Shown here in pieces: positions 51,057 through 64,000 of a stretch of DNA of 64,000 nucleotides (within the stretch, counting starts at the first letter, position 1; every line of letters begins with the position of its first letter). Both the position numbers and the translations under genes were made by a program. The stretch lies in assembly GCA_035629175.1 (NCBI GenBank), contig DASPIL010000096.1, positions 62,001-126,000 on the forward strand, read 5' to 3'. This stretch comes from Verrucomicrobiia bacterium. GTDB lineage: Bacteria; Verrucomicrobiota; Verrucomicrobiia; Limisphaerales; DASXHY01. The notes beneath the pieces are model-generated. The model saw nothing but the letters and a program-made list of their open reading frames with translations. It ran no database searches and was not told the DNA's origin.

Positions 51057-51884
51057 ATGGCTCGTATTGAGTTCAACAAACCCGGCACTGAATCCTTGGT
51101 CAAAGACGTCCCGACCGAGGCGAAGGTCCTCACACCCAACCCGCAGACCCAAACGGCAAACAGTGAGCCGTCGTCCCAGGTCCCGGCAACGATCACCGGC
51201 ACCAGCACCGCTGTGGCTGCGCCCCCCGCGCCTTACGACGATGACAGCATCGACGCCAAGGACATGGTGCTGCCGCACTTCAAGATCGTCCAAAAAGTGG
51301 GCGAACTGTCCAATAATTTTCCACACGGCTCGTTGCTTCTCAACGGCTCTCTGGTTCTTCGCGAGGGGAAAAGCAAGCTCGGCGAAAAGAGTGAACCCGT
51401 GCGAATTCTCATTTGCGGGTTTGAGCCGACTCTGTTCGAAGAGAAGGTCGACTATCAGCCGGGCCTACGCGGAAACCTCTGCAAGACGGAAGCTGAAGTC
51501 GTCGCAAAGGGCGGCACGCTCGACTACACCGAGGCGCAGCAGACCAAGAAGCCCTGGTATCAGCGGCGCGCAACGGCACTGATCCTCGTCGAGCAGGTGT
51601 CAGGTCTCACTGACAACGAGTTCCCGATCAACATCGCTGGGAAGAATTACGCACTGGCCCTCTACCTCATGAAGGGCAGCGCTTACACCTACGGAGCGAA
51701 GCCCATCAAGACTCAGCGCAAGATTGGAGTGCTGCGCCAGAACGGTTACCGCGGAGCTTTTTTTGAAATCCGCAGCGAACTTAAAAAGTTCGGCAACAAT
51801 TATGCATTCGTTCCGGTGCCGAGGGCGTTGGAGTCCACAACACAGACATTCCGCGACGAACTGAAGGCAGTCCTGGGCTTCTAG
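51057..51884 (+). CDS. ssDNA-binding or recombination accessory protein candidate (275 aa)
   Basis: The first 65 residues are low-complexity (Thr/Pro/Ala/Ser-rich). The core (KDMVLPHFKIVQKVGELSNN, PVRILICGFEPTLFEEKVDY, YGAKPIKTQRKIGVLRQNGY) is a beta barrel-like domain typical of phage proteins encoded between nuclease and polymerase genes. Its end YAFVPVPRALESTTQTFRDE suits a DNA-binding C-terminal region. Position and layout support ssDNA binding; I see no OB signature strong enough to be sure. Confidence 0.65.
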   Translation: MARIEFNKPGTESLVKDVPTEAKVLTPNPQTQTANSEPSSQVPATITGTSTAVAAPPAPYDDDSIDAKDMVLPHFKIVQKVGELSNNFPHGSLLLNGSLVLREGKSKLGEKSEPVRILICGFEPTLFEEKVDYQPGLRGNLCKTEAEVVAKGGTLDYTEAQQTKKPWYQRRATALILVEQVSGLTDNEFPINIAGKNYALALYLMKGSAYTYGAKPIKTQRKIGVLRQNGYRGAFFEIRSELKKFGNNYAFVPVPRALESTTQTFRDELKAVLGF

Positions 51885-51913
51885 GACAAGATACGGTTAG
51901 TCCACAGGCAATT

Positions 51914-51945
51914 GAGGGTCGGACGGTGTTTGTCCGACCCTCTTT
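51914..51945 (+). terminator. Rho-independent terminator
   Basis: Perfect 11-bp stem (GAGGGTCGGAC and GTCCGACCCTC) with loop GGTGTTT, then TTTG. A short T-run; still a strong hairpin. Confidence 0.75.
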
Positions 51946-51991
51946 GTAAGACTAAAAAGGTCCGTAAATTTACCTCAAGTTTACAAAAGTA

Positions 51992-52020
51992 TTGACGAAA
52001 ATATTGCCATTGCGCAAAGT
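51992..52020 (+). promoter_or_regulatory.  Confidence 0.
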
Positions 52021-55000
52021 GCGTTCGTCAGCAAAAACAATGGGGTGTTGACCCCGGAAAGAAGAAGCCGTTGCAGAAGAAGTATCCGACCCGCGAAGCG
52101 TTCCTCCTCGCCGCAGTAGAAGCGTTCAAGCCTCTGTTCGAGAAGAAAGAATACAAAGTTCCTCCTGTCCGCGTCAGCACCGGGTGGCCCCATACCAAGG
52201 CGGTGTCAGCCAAGTCCCGCCGCCTCGCCGAATGCTGGGATAACGCTGCGAGTGAGGACGGCGTGAACCAGATTTTTATCAGCCCCTGTTTAAACGACGT
52301 GACCGGTCCACAGGGAGTTCTCTCAATCCTCATCCATGAAGTCGTCCACGCCGTGGTCGGAAGTAAAGCGGCGCACGGACCAGTGTTTAAACGTTGCGCG
52401 CAGGCGGTCGGTCTCACCGGCCCGATGACTTCCACTGTTGCAGGACCCGAGCTCTTGGAAATCATCGCGAGCGTTTCCGAGGAACTCGGCGAGTATCCTC
52501 ACTCGAAGCTCGACCTCCTGAAGTCCGGCCGGAAAAAGCAGGGGACCCGCATGGTAAAATGCGAGTGCCCTAGCTGCGGATACACCGTCCGAACGACGAA
52601 AAAATGGCTGGATGTCGCCGCACCCCGCTGCCCCATCCAGGGCCACGGCGCACTTCACTTTGAACTGCCGGAAGAAACCGACGACTCTGGCGAAGAATAA
52701 TTTCTCGATACGCAACCTCGGAAACGCATGAACATTGTCTGCCGCAAGACCGCCCACAACGACGTCGATCCTTTTTCTCGCTCTGATCGGGACCCGATTG
52801 GACGCAACGCTGGAAAAGGTGACCGGCCTCGCAATGTGGGCGGCAACTTCAAGAAGAACTACGACGCGATCAACTGGGGCCGCTCACATGACGTGAAGCG
52901 CAAACCAGGACGCACTCGCATCCGCTCCAAATAGCGGACTCTCGGACTTAATAACTTCCGCCAACTCGAAGGACGCGAGTTAGGCCCAACGCAAGAACTC
53001 TGCCCAGATATGGACACTATAGCAGTCGATTTTGAAACATTTTATAAGAAAAACGAATATTCCGTCAGGGATTTAGGCAACTGGCGTTATGTCCACGACG
53101 AACGCTTCGACCCCTATCTCATGACGGTGTTCGATGGCGCGAATTCCTGGGCGGGCAACCCCCGGGACTTTAACTGGGACGCGCTCGAAGACGCCCTGCT
53201 GCTGGCCCACAACGCCGCGTTTGAGCGAGCAATCGTCGGGCGGTTGGTCGAGGACGGCATTGCGCCAGTGCGGATGCTTCAAAATCAGTGGCAATGCACG
53301 GCCAATATGACGTCTTACCTTTGCGGTAACCGTGCTTTGGCCAAAGCCCTGGCAGTCCTGGAAGGCCAGCCCATGTCAAAGGACATCCGCGATTGGATGA
53401 GCGGAAAGACGTGGCAGGACGCGGTCGACGCCGGAAAGGCAGACGAGTTGGCGCGATACGGAGTCGGTGACGTGCGCGAGTGCCACGGCCTCTGGACAAA
53501 ATACAGCCCTCGTTGGCCCTCTCATGAGCGTGGGCTCTCCGAACTCACCATGCGGCAATGCGCTCGCGGGGTTTCTATCGATGCCGAGTTACTTCACGAA
53601 TACATCACCGTTTTGCAGGAGGTGATTTTCAACCTCGAAAAATCGCTTCCCTGGACTGACCGAGGCGCAGCTCCCACGAGCCCAAAAGCAATTGCAGAAC
53701 AGTGCCGCGTGGTCGGCATCCCTGCACCGCCGGTCAAGAGTCATTTCGACGACGGCGAGGAACAGTTCGAGGCTTGGGAGATTGCCTACGGGCCGCAGTT
53801 CCCGTGGGTGCTCGGAGTCAGCCAATACCGGCAGCTCAATAAGCTTCTGTCATCTCTCCAAACGATTCGCGAGCGCCTGCGTCCGGATAATACCATTGAC
53901 TTCTCGCTTCTTTACTTCGGCGCTCACACCGGACGCTGGTCCGGCGGCGGGTCGGGTCTGAACATGCAGAACCTTCGTAAGGTGCCCCTGTATCTCAAGG
54001 ACCGGAACCTGGTATCACCTCCAGGATCACTCTCCGTCAAAGACGCCAAGGATTGGGTTGCCAACTGCACTGACTACGCCATGGACATTCGGCGGCTCTT
54101 CCGGGCGCGCCCTGGCAAGAAGTTCATCCTAGCTGACTTATCGCAGATCGAGCCTCGCGTCCTGGCGTGGCTGACGGGGAATTTTCAGCTCCTCGAAATG
54201 CTCCGCACCGGCATGAGTATTTACGAGGCATTCGCACGCGTGTCGATGGGTTGGACGGGTGGGAACCTCAAGAAGGAGAATCCGGACCTCTACGCGCTCG
54301 CCAAAATTCAGGTGCTGGGATTGGGGTATGGCTGCGGATGGGAAAAGTTCGTCGCGATTGCCGCGAGTTACGGCGTGTTGTTGACACCCGAGAAGAGTCA
54401 GGAATTGGTTACCAGCTTCCGCGCACAGAACCCCCTCACAACCGGTCTGTGGCGCACTTTGGATGATGCGTTCAAGCAATCCATCCACAGCGATTTCGAG
54501 ATGGCTTTACCGTCTGGGCGGACGATGACTTACCGGGGTGTCTCTCGTGTCGTCCGCAGCAAGAAGGACAAGGAAACCGGGAAATGGAGGGCGGACTGGG
54601 CATTTACGGCCCTGGTTGGAGACAAGCGCAAAACACTCTACGGCGGGCTCCTCACGGAAAATCTGGTTCAAGCAACGGCCCGCGACGTCTTCGGCCAGCA
54701 CTTACTCGCCCTGGAAGACCAGGTCGGCGACGTGATTTTTCACGTCCACGACGAAGCGATTACCGAGGTCGACCAGGACGTCACGGTCAAGGACGTGGAA
54801 CACGTAATGAGCCGCACGCCTGACTGGCTGGAAGGTTGTCCAGTGAGCTGCGAAGCGCAGGAAGCGGCCCATTACCTGAAATAACTGAGGAAAAATGCGC
54901 GCCGCGGTTGGCAAAGCCCCCCTCAACTTCTCATATCAAGACTGAGACGATGTTTTTTCTCCCTAATCTCAGCTCGCAGAATGTTTCCACCGGGATTGCT

Positions 55001-58000
55001 CCTTGGGACTTCAAAACAGATGCCATCCCGGCGGAAGTCCGATCCGACAAAACGGCTCGCGACGCCTGGATCAACAACCCGGCCACCCGGCACCATGTCT
55101 ACACGTTCTACGAGGGTGTGAACGGCAGCGTGCGCCCGTCACGCGAACGGAAGGACGGCGAAGGTAACCCGGTCCTCAAGTGCCACGCGCTGGTCGCTGA
55201 CTTCGACAGCGCGCAGCCCGACGACGTGGTGGTGCGCCTCGTCAACGAGTGCCCAATCAAGCCCAACTGGATCGAGAAAACCCTGTCCGGCAACTGGCGC
55301 TTCGTTTGGCTCCTCGAAGAAGCAATCGTTTTTCCGTCCGACACGTTTGCCCGTCACTTCCTGAAAACCTTCGCGGACTTTGGGTTCGACATGGGCCGCT
55401 GCATGGTTGGTTTTGACAAGCCCGCCTGGGAAGCGCCCGAGCGCATGTGGACCAACGGCTGCGACTGGCGGAAAATTCACGACGAAAAAATCTCGGCAAA
55501 CGTCTCCCGCGGTTGGCTCGTCAAGGCCAGCCAGAAGTTCAACTTCAAGGGCAAGGAATTTGGCACCACGATTCCGCTCGACGTCGTCGCCAAGGAGCTG
55601 GCGAAGCACTTTCCGAAGTTCTCTCAATGGCCCGGCGATTTCGCGCTCAACTCTCAAGGTCCAACGTTCTGGATCGACGCATCGCAGTCGCCCAAGTCCG
55701 CGATTGTGCGCGAGACCGGTATTCAGACCTTCTCGGCCAACGCTGCCAAGGCGTTTTATCCCTGGGTCGATTTGCTCGGCGCTCAGTTCGTGAAGCAATA
55801 CGAAGCTGAGTCTCTGGGCCGCGCGGTCGAGGGGATTTACTACGATGGCAAGCAATACTGGACGGCACTTCCTTCCGGGATGTGGATTCCAATGGAGGGG
55901 CCGCAGCTCAATCGCAAGTTGAAGATCGAGCGCAGCGTGTCTCCGAAGCCCGATAAGGCCGGTGTCTCGGACGTCGAAAGAGCGCTGCTCTATATCGAGG
56001 AAAATGCCCGGGTGAAGGGCGCTGCCCCGTTCGTTAATCGTCGGCCAGGCCCTTACCGCTTCAATAACGACACATATCTCAACACTTACTCCTCGCGTCC
56101 AATTGCCCCCGCGGGAAAACCTGGCGAGGCTGTGTGGGGACCGAACGGGCAGTTTCCTTGGCTGTGCCACTTCATCGATACTTTTCACCCCACGCCCCTG
56201 CAGGTCGCCTATCTCAAGGCGTGGATCATTCACGCTTACCGCTGCGCGTATTACTTCGACCCGCGAAGCAGCCTTATCCTCTTCATTGCGGGGCCTCCGG
56301 GCGTCGGAAAAACGCTGCTTAATCGCGGCATCCTCGGCCCGCTGCTGGGGGGATTCGGCGAAGCCACTGATTGGCTGCTCGGCAACGACAATTTCAATTC
56401 CGAGCTTTTCGAGAAGCCTTTTTGGTCGGTCGACGACGCGACGGCGAATGCAAACCCCCGCACCCTTCGCATTTTCTGGATGCAGATGAAACGCGTGGCC
56501 GCCAACCCCTCGTTCCGCTGCAATGAGAAGTTCCGCAAGGCGTCAATGACTGAGTGCAACAGTTGCCTGATGGTGACCTGCAATGCAGATGAGGAGAGCG
56601 CCCGCCAGGTTCCTGACCTCGACCAGTCGATCAAAGACAAGCTGCTGCTCCTGCGCACGATTGAGGTGCAACAAATCAAGTTCCCTCCTCGCGCTGAACT
56701 GGTGGCAATCTTGGAACGTGAGCTTCCCTGGCTGGCTCGATGGGCTCTGGATACCGACATCCCCGAGGAGCTTCGTGGCGACAGCCGCTACGGAGTTCGA
56801 GCTTTTGCGGACGAAAGCCTCGTCGAAATCTCGCGCCAGTCCAGCCGCACCGCAGGGTTCTCCGATATTCTGGAAGATTGGATGTTTATCCACTTCACGA
56901 CGCGGGAAACGAAAGCCGCGTTCTGGCAAGGAACCAGTTACCAGCTCCACAAGGAGCTGATTAACTACGACCCCGCCGCCCCGGCGGCCTTGCGAGATTA
57001 TTCGGTCGACACGATCAACCGCTCCCTCTCCCAGCTTAAAGGCAAAGGGTTTGATGGCCTGGAAATCGTGCCCCACTCGACTACCCGAATTTGGAAAATT
57101 CATCGCCCTAAACACCTCATCAAATAATCGCTTTATGTCATACTACTCCACTCAAGACGACCTCTCGTTCATACCCCTAACATTGGCTGAAGAGCACGCG
57201 CTGATTGCGCGGTATCACGGCAATAACGATCTTGCCGCACGGGACGAGCTCGTTCGAGTCCATCTCAAACTTGTGGCAAAGCTTTCCCTGCGATTCGCAC
57301 GGGGCGCAATCTTGGACGAGGACGCAATTTCCGCAGGCAACTTCGCACTGATGCAGGCCCTCGAATGCAAAAAGTTCGACCCCGCGCGCGGTTCCCGGTT
57401 TGGCACTTACATTCGTTCCTATGTGAAGGGTGAAGTGCTGAAGCAGATTCGGCAGCGCACCGTTGTCCGCCCTGAATTTCACCAACCATCTCTCCCGCCC
57501 GACGCCGTTGTTACAGGCACCGCCGCAGGAAATGAGGATGCCGACAAAAATCGTCCTGAATTTTCGAATCTGGTTGACCAATCCAGCGACGAACAACAGA
57601 TCATTACAGTGAGAGAAACTTCGCTCGAAGACGCTATCGACCAGTTACCTGCCTTGGAGGGTTACGCCGTGCGGCGTGTGGACCTCCAGGGAGGTAACTA
57701 CGCTGATGTCGGACGTGAGCGCAACGTGTCGCGCGAAGCGGCACGCAAGGCCCACGCCCGAGGGCTTCAGAAGCTGCGGTTTCGCCTCAATCCAGTCCAA
57801 TCACAACTCAACTAACTGACCCCTATGATAACCCACAAAGATGCCCGTCACATTACCCTCCGAGCCAAAGGCGGCAAAGCCCGCCGAGTCCGCATCATGC
57901 GCCCGTCTCTTCGTCAACTCGGCGTCAAGGCGCGTCACCTGGACCATCGGGTCGCGGGTCTCAAAAGCGCCCTGCACCATTTGAAACCCGGCCAGGGCGA

Positions 58001-61000
58001 CGAACAGTTGCGCCTCAACCAGATGCTGGGCTCCGTTCGGTCCCGTCAGGAAGCTCTTCAGAAGCACCTCGACTCCCTCGCGGCATGAGGGTGTTGTCTC
58101 TAGACTTGGGAACCAAGACCGGCTGGGCCTTTTTTGACGGCTCAGCGGTCAAGTCGGGCACATTTTTGACCGCCACCACCAAAGAGTTGGAGGCGCAGAA
58201 GAAGAATGGGCTGGACCGATGCTGTGATATGCGAGTCGAGAGGCTCTACACGTTCATTGGAACCTTCGATAAGCCCAACGCGATTTACTTTGAGGACGTC
58301 CAGTTTCTCAGCACGCAGTTACAGGCACAGCTCTGGGCGAGCCTTCGGGCGAGCGTCATCCTGTATTACCCGGCCTGCGCGATCCGTGCGGTGCCGGTCG
58401 GAACGCTCAAAAAATTTGCGACCGGTTTCGGCAACGCAAAAAAGGAACATATGGCCGCAGCCTTGGCGAAGATGCCGGGTTACGTCCAGGAAGTCAACGG
58501 ACGGGGAAAGCTCACCCTCTACAAAAGCCCCGGTTACAAGATGGAACCCGTCGACGACAACGAATGTGACGCCATCCATCTGCTGAACTTCGCCCTCAAC
58601 GAACTCAAAATCACTACCCATGCTGAAATCGCACGCTGACATTATCGGAGATCAAATCGACACGCTGCTGAATGCTCTCGCGACGGTGAACAACGTCATG
58701 CGTCGGAGCTCGGACGAGCAATCGCACGACGAGCACGTGAAGACCTCCCTGGAAGGCACCGCCATCCGGATTTGCAACCGGCTCGATGCAATCCTGGACG
58801 ACGCCGACAAGTGGGCGCTTCCGAAGACTGACGGCCACGCCGTTCTATCGCACAGCATCGCCCTGCGGGACGGGCTGATCGAACAACAGCTTTTCCGTCT
58901 TGAGCTGCAGAAGCAGTTGGCGCTCGGGAAAATCACGACGTCTGAACCGGCGTCGGCTCAACCCAAAACCACCCCCCGCAAGAAGAAGTAATGAACAAAT
59001 TCTGGAAACCTGAGGAACTGGCCCTTTTCGACTCCCCGTTGAGTAATCGGGAAATCGCTGCGAAGACGGGCCGAAGTTACCATGCCGTGCGGCTGCGTCG
59101 CTCGGAGCCCCGGCCCGAAGCCGCCGCTACCGCTGCGGTTGCCACAGCCGCCCAAACAACCACCGCAACGTCGACCTACACGGACGACAAGGGCCGAGCC
59201 AACGCCGAGTTTTGGAAGCGTCAGCACGACGACCTGCGAAAAAAGTATGACCAGGCGCTGGCTGAGAACTCAGTCGTCGACCAACTCGTGCAGAACATCA
59301 TGGAGGCGGCTCCGCGGTCCTACTCACCCCTGCCACCAGTGGTGAAGGTCCGCCCGAAGTCGAAGTCAACACCCCAGAGCGCGGTCCTCCTTTTCTCCGA
59401 CACGCACGTCGGCAAAGTCGTTCGCCCGGACCAGACTCTCGGATTTGGCCGCTACGATTTCCCGATGTTCCTGGCGCGGTTGAAATATTTGGAGGAGTCG
59501 GTCATATCGATTCTTGGGAACCACACAACCATGCACGTTGACGAGCTGGTCGTAGCCATGCTCGGAGATCACCTCGACGGAGCGCTTGCGCATGGGTCCG
59601 AGGCGGGGCAACGGAGCACTTTGTTTTCGCAGTTCTATCTCGCAGGCCACGCCACGGCTCAGTTTCTCCGGGTGTTATCCGCTCACGTGCCTAAGATTCG
59701 TATTAAGACGGTCGTAGGCAACCATACGCGCTGGCAGAACCAAAAGAAAATGCCGACCGAGAATCGGTTCTCGAACCTTGACATGTTTTTCTACGCGCTC
59801 GTTGAAGCGCTGACCCGCGACATCAAAAACATTGATTGGGACCTTAACCCCCAACCCTTTGCAATTTTCCAGGTGCAGGGTTACACGTTCCACGCAGCGC
59901 ACGGCGATCACCTCCGCGGCGGCGACAAAGCACTCGGTATCCCGAACCACGCGATTGGTCGTGAGTTGTCGACCAAGGCGCAGTTGTTCACCAAGCACGG
60001 GCGACAGGCACCGCATTACTACATCTGCGGGCACCTGCACCGGGACATTCAACTGCCGCACGCGCTCGGCGACGTCACTATTAACGGCGGCTTCCCGGGT
60101 CTCGACGGGTATTCGTTGACCGAAAACTTCAACCCGATTGATCCGACTCAAACCCTGTTTTTTGTTCACCCGAAATTCGGGAAGACCGCTCAATACAAGC
60201 TGTCACTCAAGTTTGCCGACGTGGGTGCTGACGCCCCCTATCAATTGCCGCAGCAGTTCCCGATTGAATGAGTCGACTCGCACGAACTGAATTCTCGCTG
60301 GCCGACTACTCTGACCTGAAAATCAGCGTGGTCGTCCACCCGACTGAGAAGACGCTGTATCGAGCATGGACCAAGTTCGATGGGACCGCGCCAGATTTTA
60401 CGGCCGCGTTTTGCCACTTCCCCAAACCCAGCGAGAAGCGGAAGCCAGAAGTATTGGCCGAGCTTCACTTCTGCCACAAGTATCTGACGGTCTCCACAAT
60501 CGCGCACGAGGCCCTGCACGCAGCCTTCGGGTTCGCCCGGCACGCGCGCCTGGTCATGCATGAGGACTATGGCGAAGAGCTGCTCGCCCTGGCGGTGCAG
60601 AATATCACCGCTCAAACCATTGCCTTCTGCGAACGCAAAAAGCTGCCCCTCGAAATTGAGTGAAGCTCGCGACCTTCAGGCAAAAGACCGGTCTCTCCCG
60701 CACCACCGAATGGCGGTTGCGAAAGAACGGGGTTTTGCCGGTTGCTGAGTCACGCGGCAGGCTCATCGTCGACCTGGGGCGGCAGCGCAACATCGCCAGG
60801 AACCGCTACGGCGCGATTTTGGTCGAGCACGCGACTGAAGAGACCAACCGTCTCGGAGAAACCCTCTGGCAGTGCCGCTGCGACTGTGGCAAGACGTTCA
60901 CGAAATCGCGGTGGCATCTCATTAACGGCCCGAAGCACTGCGGCTGTGGCAGCAAGCCGACGTTTGAAAAGAGAGTGCAGGGCGCTGGAGAAATTACGGC

Positions 61001-62721
61001 CCGACGTTGGGCTTCGATTCTGGCCGGTGCGCGCAAGCGTGGGATCAAGGTGCCCGTCGACGCTGCCGCTGCCTGGGACCTTTTCCTCAAGCAAGGTCGC
61101 CGGTGCGCGCTGACGGGTCGTGAACTCAAAATTTCGCAGGCTTCGCTCGACTACCACCCAGGCCCCCCACGGTGGATCGATTCCACGGTCGCGCGCATGA
61201 AAATGAAAATCCCGGCAGACACGTTTTTGCGCATCTGCCGGGATGTTGCTGCCGCCGATCCTACGCCGCCGCCTGTCCAAGCTTCTCTTGAAGCAGCTTG
61301 AGCAGCTCGGCGGCACTTAGGTTTTCCACGGCGGTCTTGTCTGGAACCGGAATCGCCACCGGCTGCACCGGTTGAGCTCCCGGGATATTGAACTTCAACT
61401 TGTCCGCCGCCGCCTTTCGGTGCCGGGGGTCGAGGTGTGAATAGATCGAGGAAATCATTACGCCGTTATCCGCATCGCCCCGCCATTCTGCAATAGTGCG
61501 ATAATCGATCCCACTCATGACGGCCCAGCTCGTAAAAAAATGCCGGAGATCGTGCGGAGTAAACTCTCCAACGTTCGGAGTGTGGTCCTTGAATTCCTTG
61601 CTGGCGGCCACCGCTTTTTTCACGCTGTTGAGCGTCTTATACATATGGGTCATGTGATCCCGGTCGCCATCGTTGCGGCTTGCTGGAAAAAGGCAGTCGT
61701 CGTTTGGGTCTTTGCGCGCCTTCATGTCGAGCAGGTGCTTTTCCATTTCCGGGTTGAAGTCGACCGTCACCGTTTTGTCGAATTTCGTGTGCAGCGTGAT
61801 CGTCCGCTTGTCGAAGTCGACCTGTGACCAGCGGCAGGTGATGGCGGCTGTGTGTCGCGCGCCGGTCCACTGCATTAGTCGAATCCAATCGACGAACGCC
61901 TGGCCGTTGCGGTGGATGAGGAAGCCTTTCTTGTGTTTGCGCAGCGCCTCGTTGCAGAGCGCGTCAATGACTTCCGCGGGCCAGAGCGGACGGATGGGGG
62001 CCTTATATTCCAACTCCTTCCAACCGTCAGTGGGCAGCCCGTGCTTCAGGTAGTTTTCGCCCGCGGCAAACTTGCAGAGGTTTTTGAGTGCGATCACGTC
62101 CTTGTTGATTACGGTGTTGGTGACGCCTTCTTTCTTGCGCAAAAGGACGAACTCGTTAATTTGTCGGCGTTCGATTTGGTTGAGACGGGTCTGGCCCAAA
62201 AACCTGGCCCATGCCTTGAGTGAGCTGCGCTCCTTTTTGATCGTCAGCGGACCCTTGGCTTCGGTCTCTTCCATGAACGAGAGATAATGCAAATAGTAGT
62301 CGGAGAAAAACGGCGTGATCCGGGGACCTGGAAGTATCCCTTGGCGACGGTTGGAGAGCAGGGCGGCGTAAGCCTCCTTGGCTTGGGTCACGTTCTTGGC
62401 GGGCAGGTTCTCGTCTGTGAAGAGCGGGACGCGGCGCGGCGTGTTTTTGCCCGGCAGGCAAAGCTGGGCGTAATACCTTCCGTTCCGTTCCCAGATACCC
62501 TCCAAATCCCTGCCGCGACCGTCTTTGACCTTCCGGAACCGGTATTTCTCCGCGCTGACGTTGGCGATTTCGGGCTCGATGCTGCCTTTGGTGTCGGTGG
62601 TAGACTCGTTATTCATGCTGGGGCTGACACTAGCACAAATCGTAGCACAACGTCAACAGAAAGTATTTACGGAAATATTGGAAACCCCATTATTCTCGTA
62701 GTTTTGCCAGAGTAGCTCAGG

Positions 62722-62753
<32 letters not shown>

Positions 62754-64000
62754 CAGGTTCGATTCCTGCCTCTGGCACCACTTTGAAAGGGGCGCAAAAG
62801 CCTCGTAGCATAGGCTGCTTCAGGTTTCGTCTCCTTCTCACAAGATCCTTTAACAGCTTGCCGCATTCTCGTTATCGTGGCTCGTAGCAAAGTAGGTTTC
62901 CATTCCCTTGCGCAATGGCGGTCCGCGTGCCACCGTCGGCCATTCACATGAACTCAGCACGCGCTTTCCTTGCGATGGGACTTTTGGTTTCAGCGATGCT
63001 CTCGACCGGCTGCCGCTCCACCTACTACGCGGCCTATGAAAAGTTTGGCGTCCATAAACGCGACCTGCTGAAGAAGAATGTCATCGCGGCGCGCGATGAC
63101 CAGAAGGAGGCGAGCGAGCAATTCAAGGATGCGCTGACGCGGCTGCAGGAGATGTATGGATTCAGCGGCGGCAACCTCGAGAAGACGTATCGGGCGCTGC
63201 AGGCCGAGTATGACGATTGCGCCGCCCAGGCGGAGACTGTCCGGGAACGCGTTCGCGAAGTGGAAACGGTCGCCGAAGACCTGTTCGCCGAGTGGGAAAG
63301 GGAGATTCAACAGATCTCAACACCAGCCTTGCAGAGTGGCAGTCGCAGACAGCTTCAGGCGACGCGGACGCGCTACGAAAGCCTGCATGACGCGTTGAAG
63401 GCGGCGGAATCGAGCATGCCGCCGGTCCTTACCCAGTTCCGCGATCACGTTCTGTATCTCAAACACAACCTCAATGCCCAGGCAATTGCGTCATTGAAGG
63501 GCGAGGCAATGAGCATTCAAACGGATATTTCCAAGCTGATCGCCCAGATGAACGCTGCAATCGCGAAGGCGGATGAATTCGTCAAGACCCTGCAGACGGA
63601 GTAACACCGAGCTTCTCATCGCGTAGCGCAGATTTCCACGTCGGCCGTATCGCGTGTTTCCAAACCTGCGCCGCGCTCCAAACCCGGCGGGTGAAGCATT
63701 TCACGCGTAATGCGAGGTCCCGTGCGCTGCCGGATTGGAAGCCGGTGATACGGTCCCGAGAAACCTGCGCTTCGCACCGAGCCGCGATTAATCCCTTGGA
63801 AATGCGGACGCTTTGGAGAGAATGCGCCGCGGAATGGGTTGGCGTATTCAACATGGCCGAGTCGCGGCAATCGGATTTGTTCTGGCATCGTGGGTCATTG
63901 CTATTTACTGGCCGGCGCTCACCTTCGATTTTGTAGATTACGACGACAACGAATACGTGTTTGAAAACGAGACCGTATTGCAGGGACTGACATCGTGGGG

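Overview
The window is almost entirely one large prophage, with a short piece of bacterial chromosome at its right end. The prophage runs from beyond base 1 to about base 62,700. It ends at a tyrosine integrase (61,261-62,616, minus) beside a tRNA-Met(CAT) gene (62,706-62,780). Right of the tRNA are two ordinary chromosomal genes: a DUF2959-type lipoprotein and the start of a TPR-type membrane protein of the 'YDD..YV..N..V..GLT' kind. Those two genes, the GC-rich coding sequence and the near absence of Shine-Dalgarno sites suggest Verrucomicrobiota or a PVC-group relative. That host assignment is an inference.

Right to left on the minus strand (31,028 to 1) lies the virion block. It starts with a candidate small terminase, then a chain of small coupled genes, the large terminase, portal, scaffold and major capsid protein. 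It continues with Asp-box, jelly-roll-like, collagen-like, FN3/discoidin-like and LamG-like adhesion proteins, a coiled-coil/TM lysis-type pair, and podovirus-like tail tube proteins A and B. Near the left edge are a citrate-synthase-fold protein with a degraded active site, a sulfotransferase-like protein and internal virion proteins, the last running off the window. The capsid gene sits between two strong terminators with its own promoter, which fits high independent expression.

Left to right on the plus strand (31,459 to 61,301) lies the early and replication block. It opens with an AP2-domain protein. About twenty small unknown genes follow (32.1-41.5 kb). A non-coding stretch of about 1.1 kb (41.5-42.66 kb) is full of hairpins and tRNA-like ends. 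After it come a Rad50/SMC-like ATPase, HD hydrolase, dNMP kinase, SF2 helicase, Cas4-like nuclease, ssDNA-binding candidate, SprT-like protease, family A DNA polymerase, primase/SF3 helicase, a phage sigma factor, RuvC-like resolvase, an Mre11-like phosphoesterase, another zincin and an HNH-like protein.

Two recurrent promoter classes recur across both blocks. Class A (TTGACR-N16/17-TATTCT-like, inside a conserved AAGTATTGACGAAAA context) ends 6-7 bases before an ATG, so the mRNAs would be leaderless. Class B (GGTTGRCG-N17/18-CATATC or CAGATC) occurs on both strands and often ends 4-12 bases before a start codon. The prophage encodes its own sigma factor, so class B may be its regulon. A 45-bp inverted repeat sits in the divergent region between the two blocks, and the 8-mer GTTTAAAC occurs nine times.
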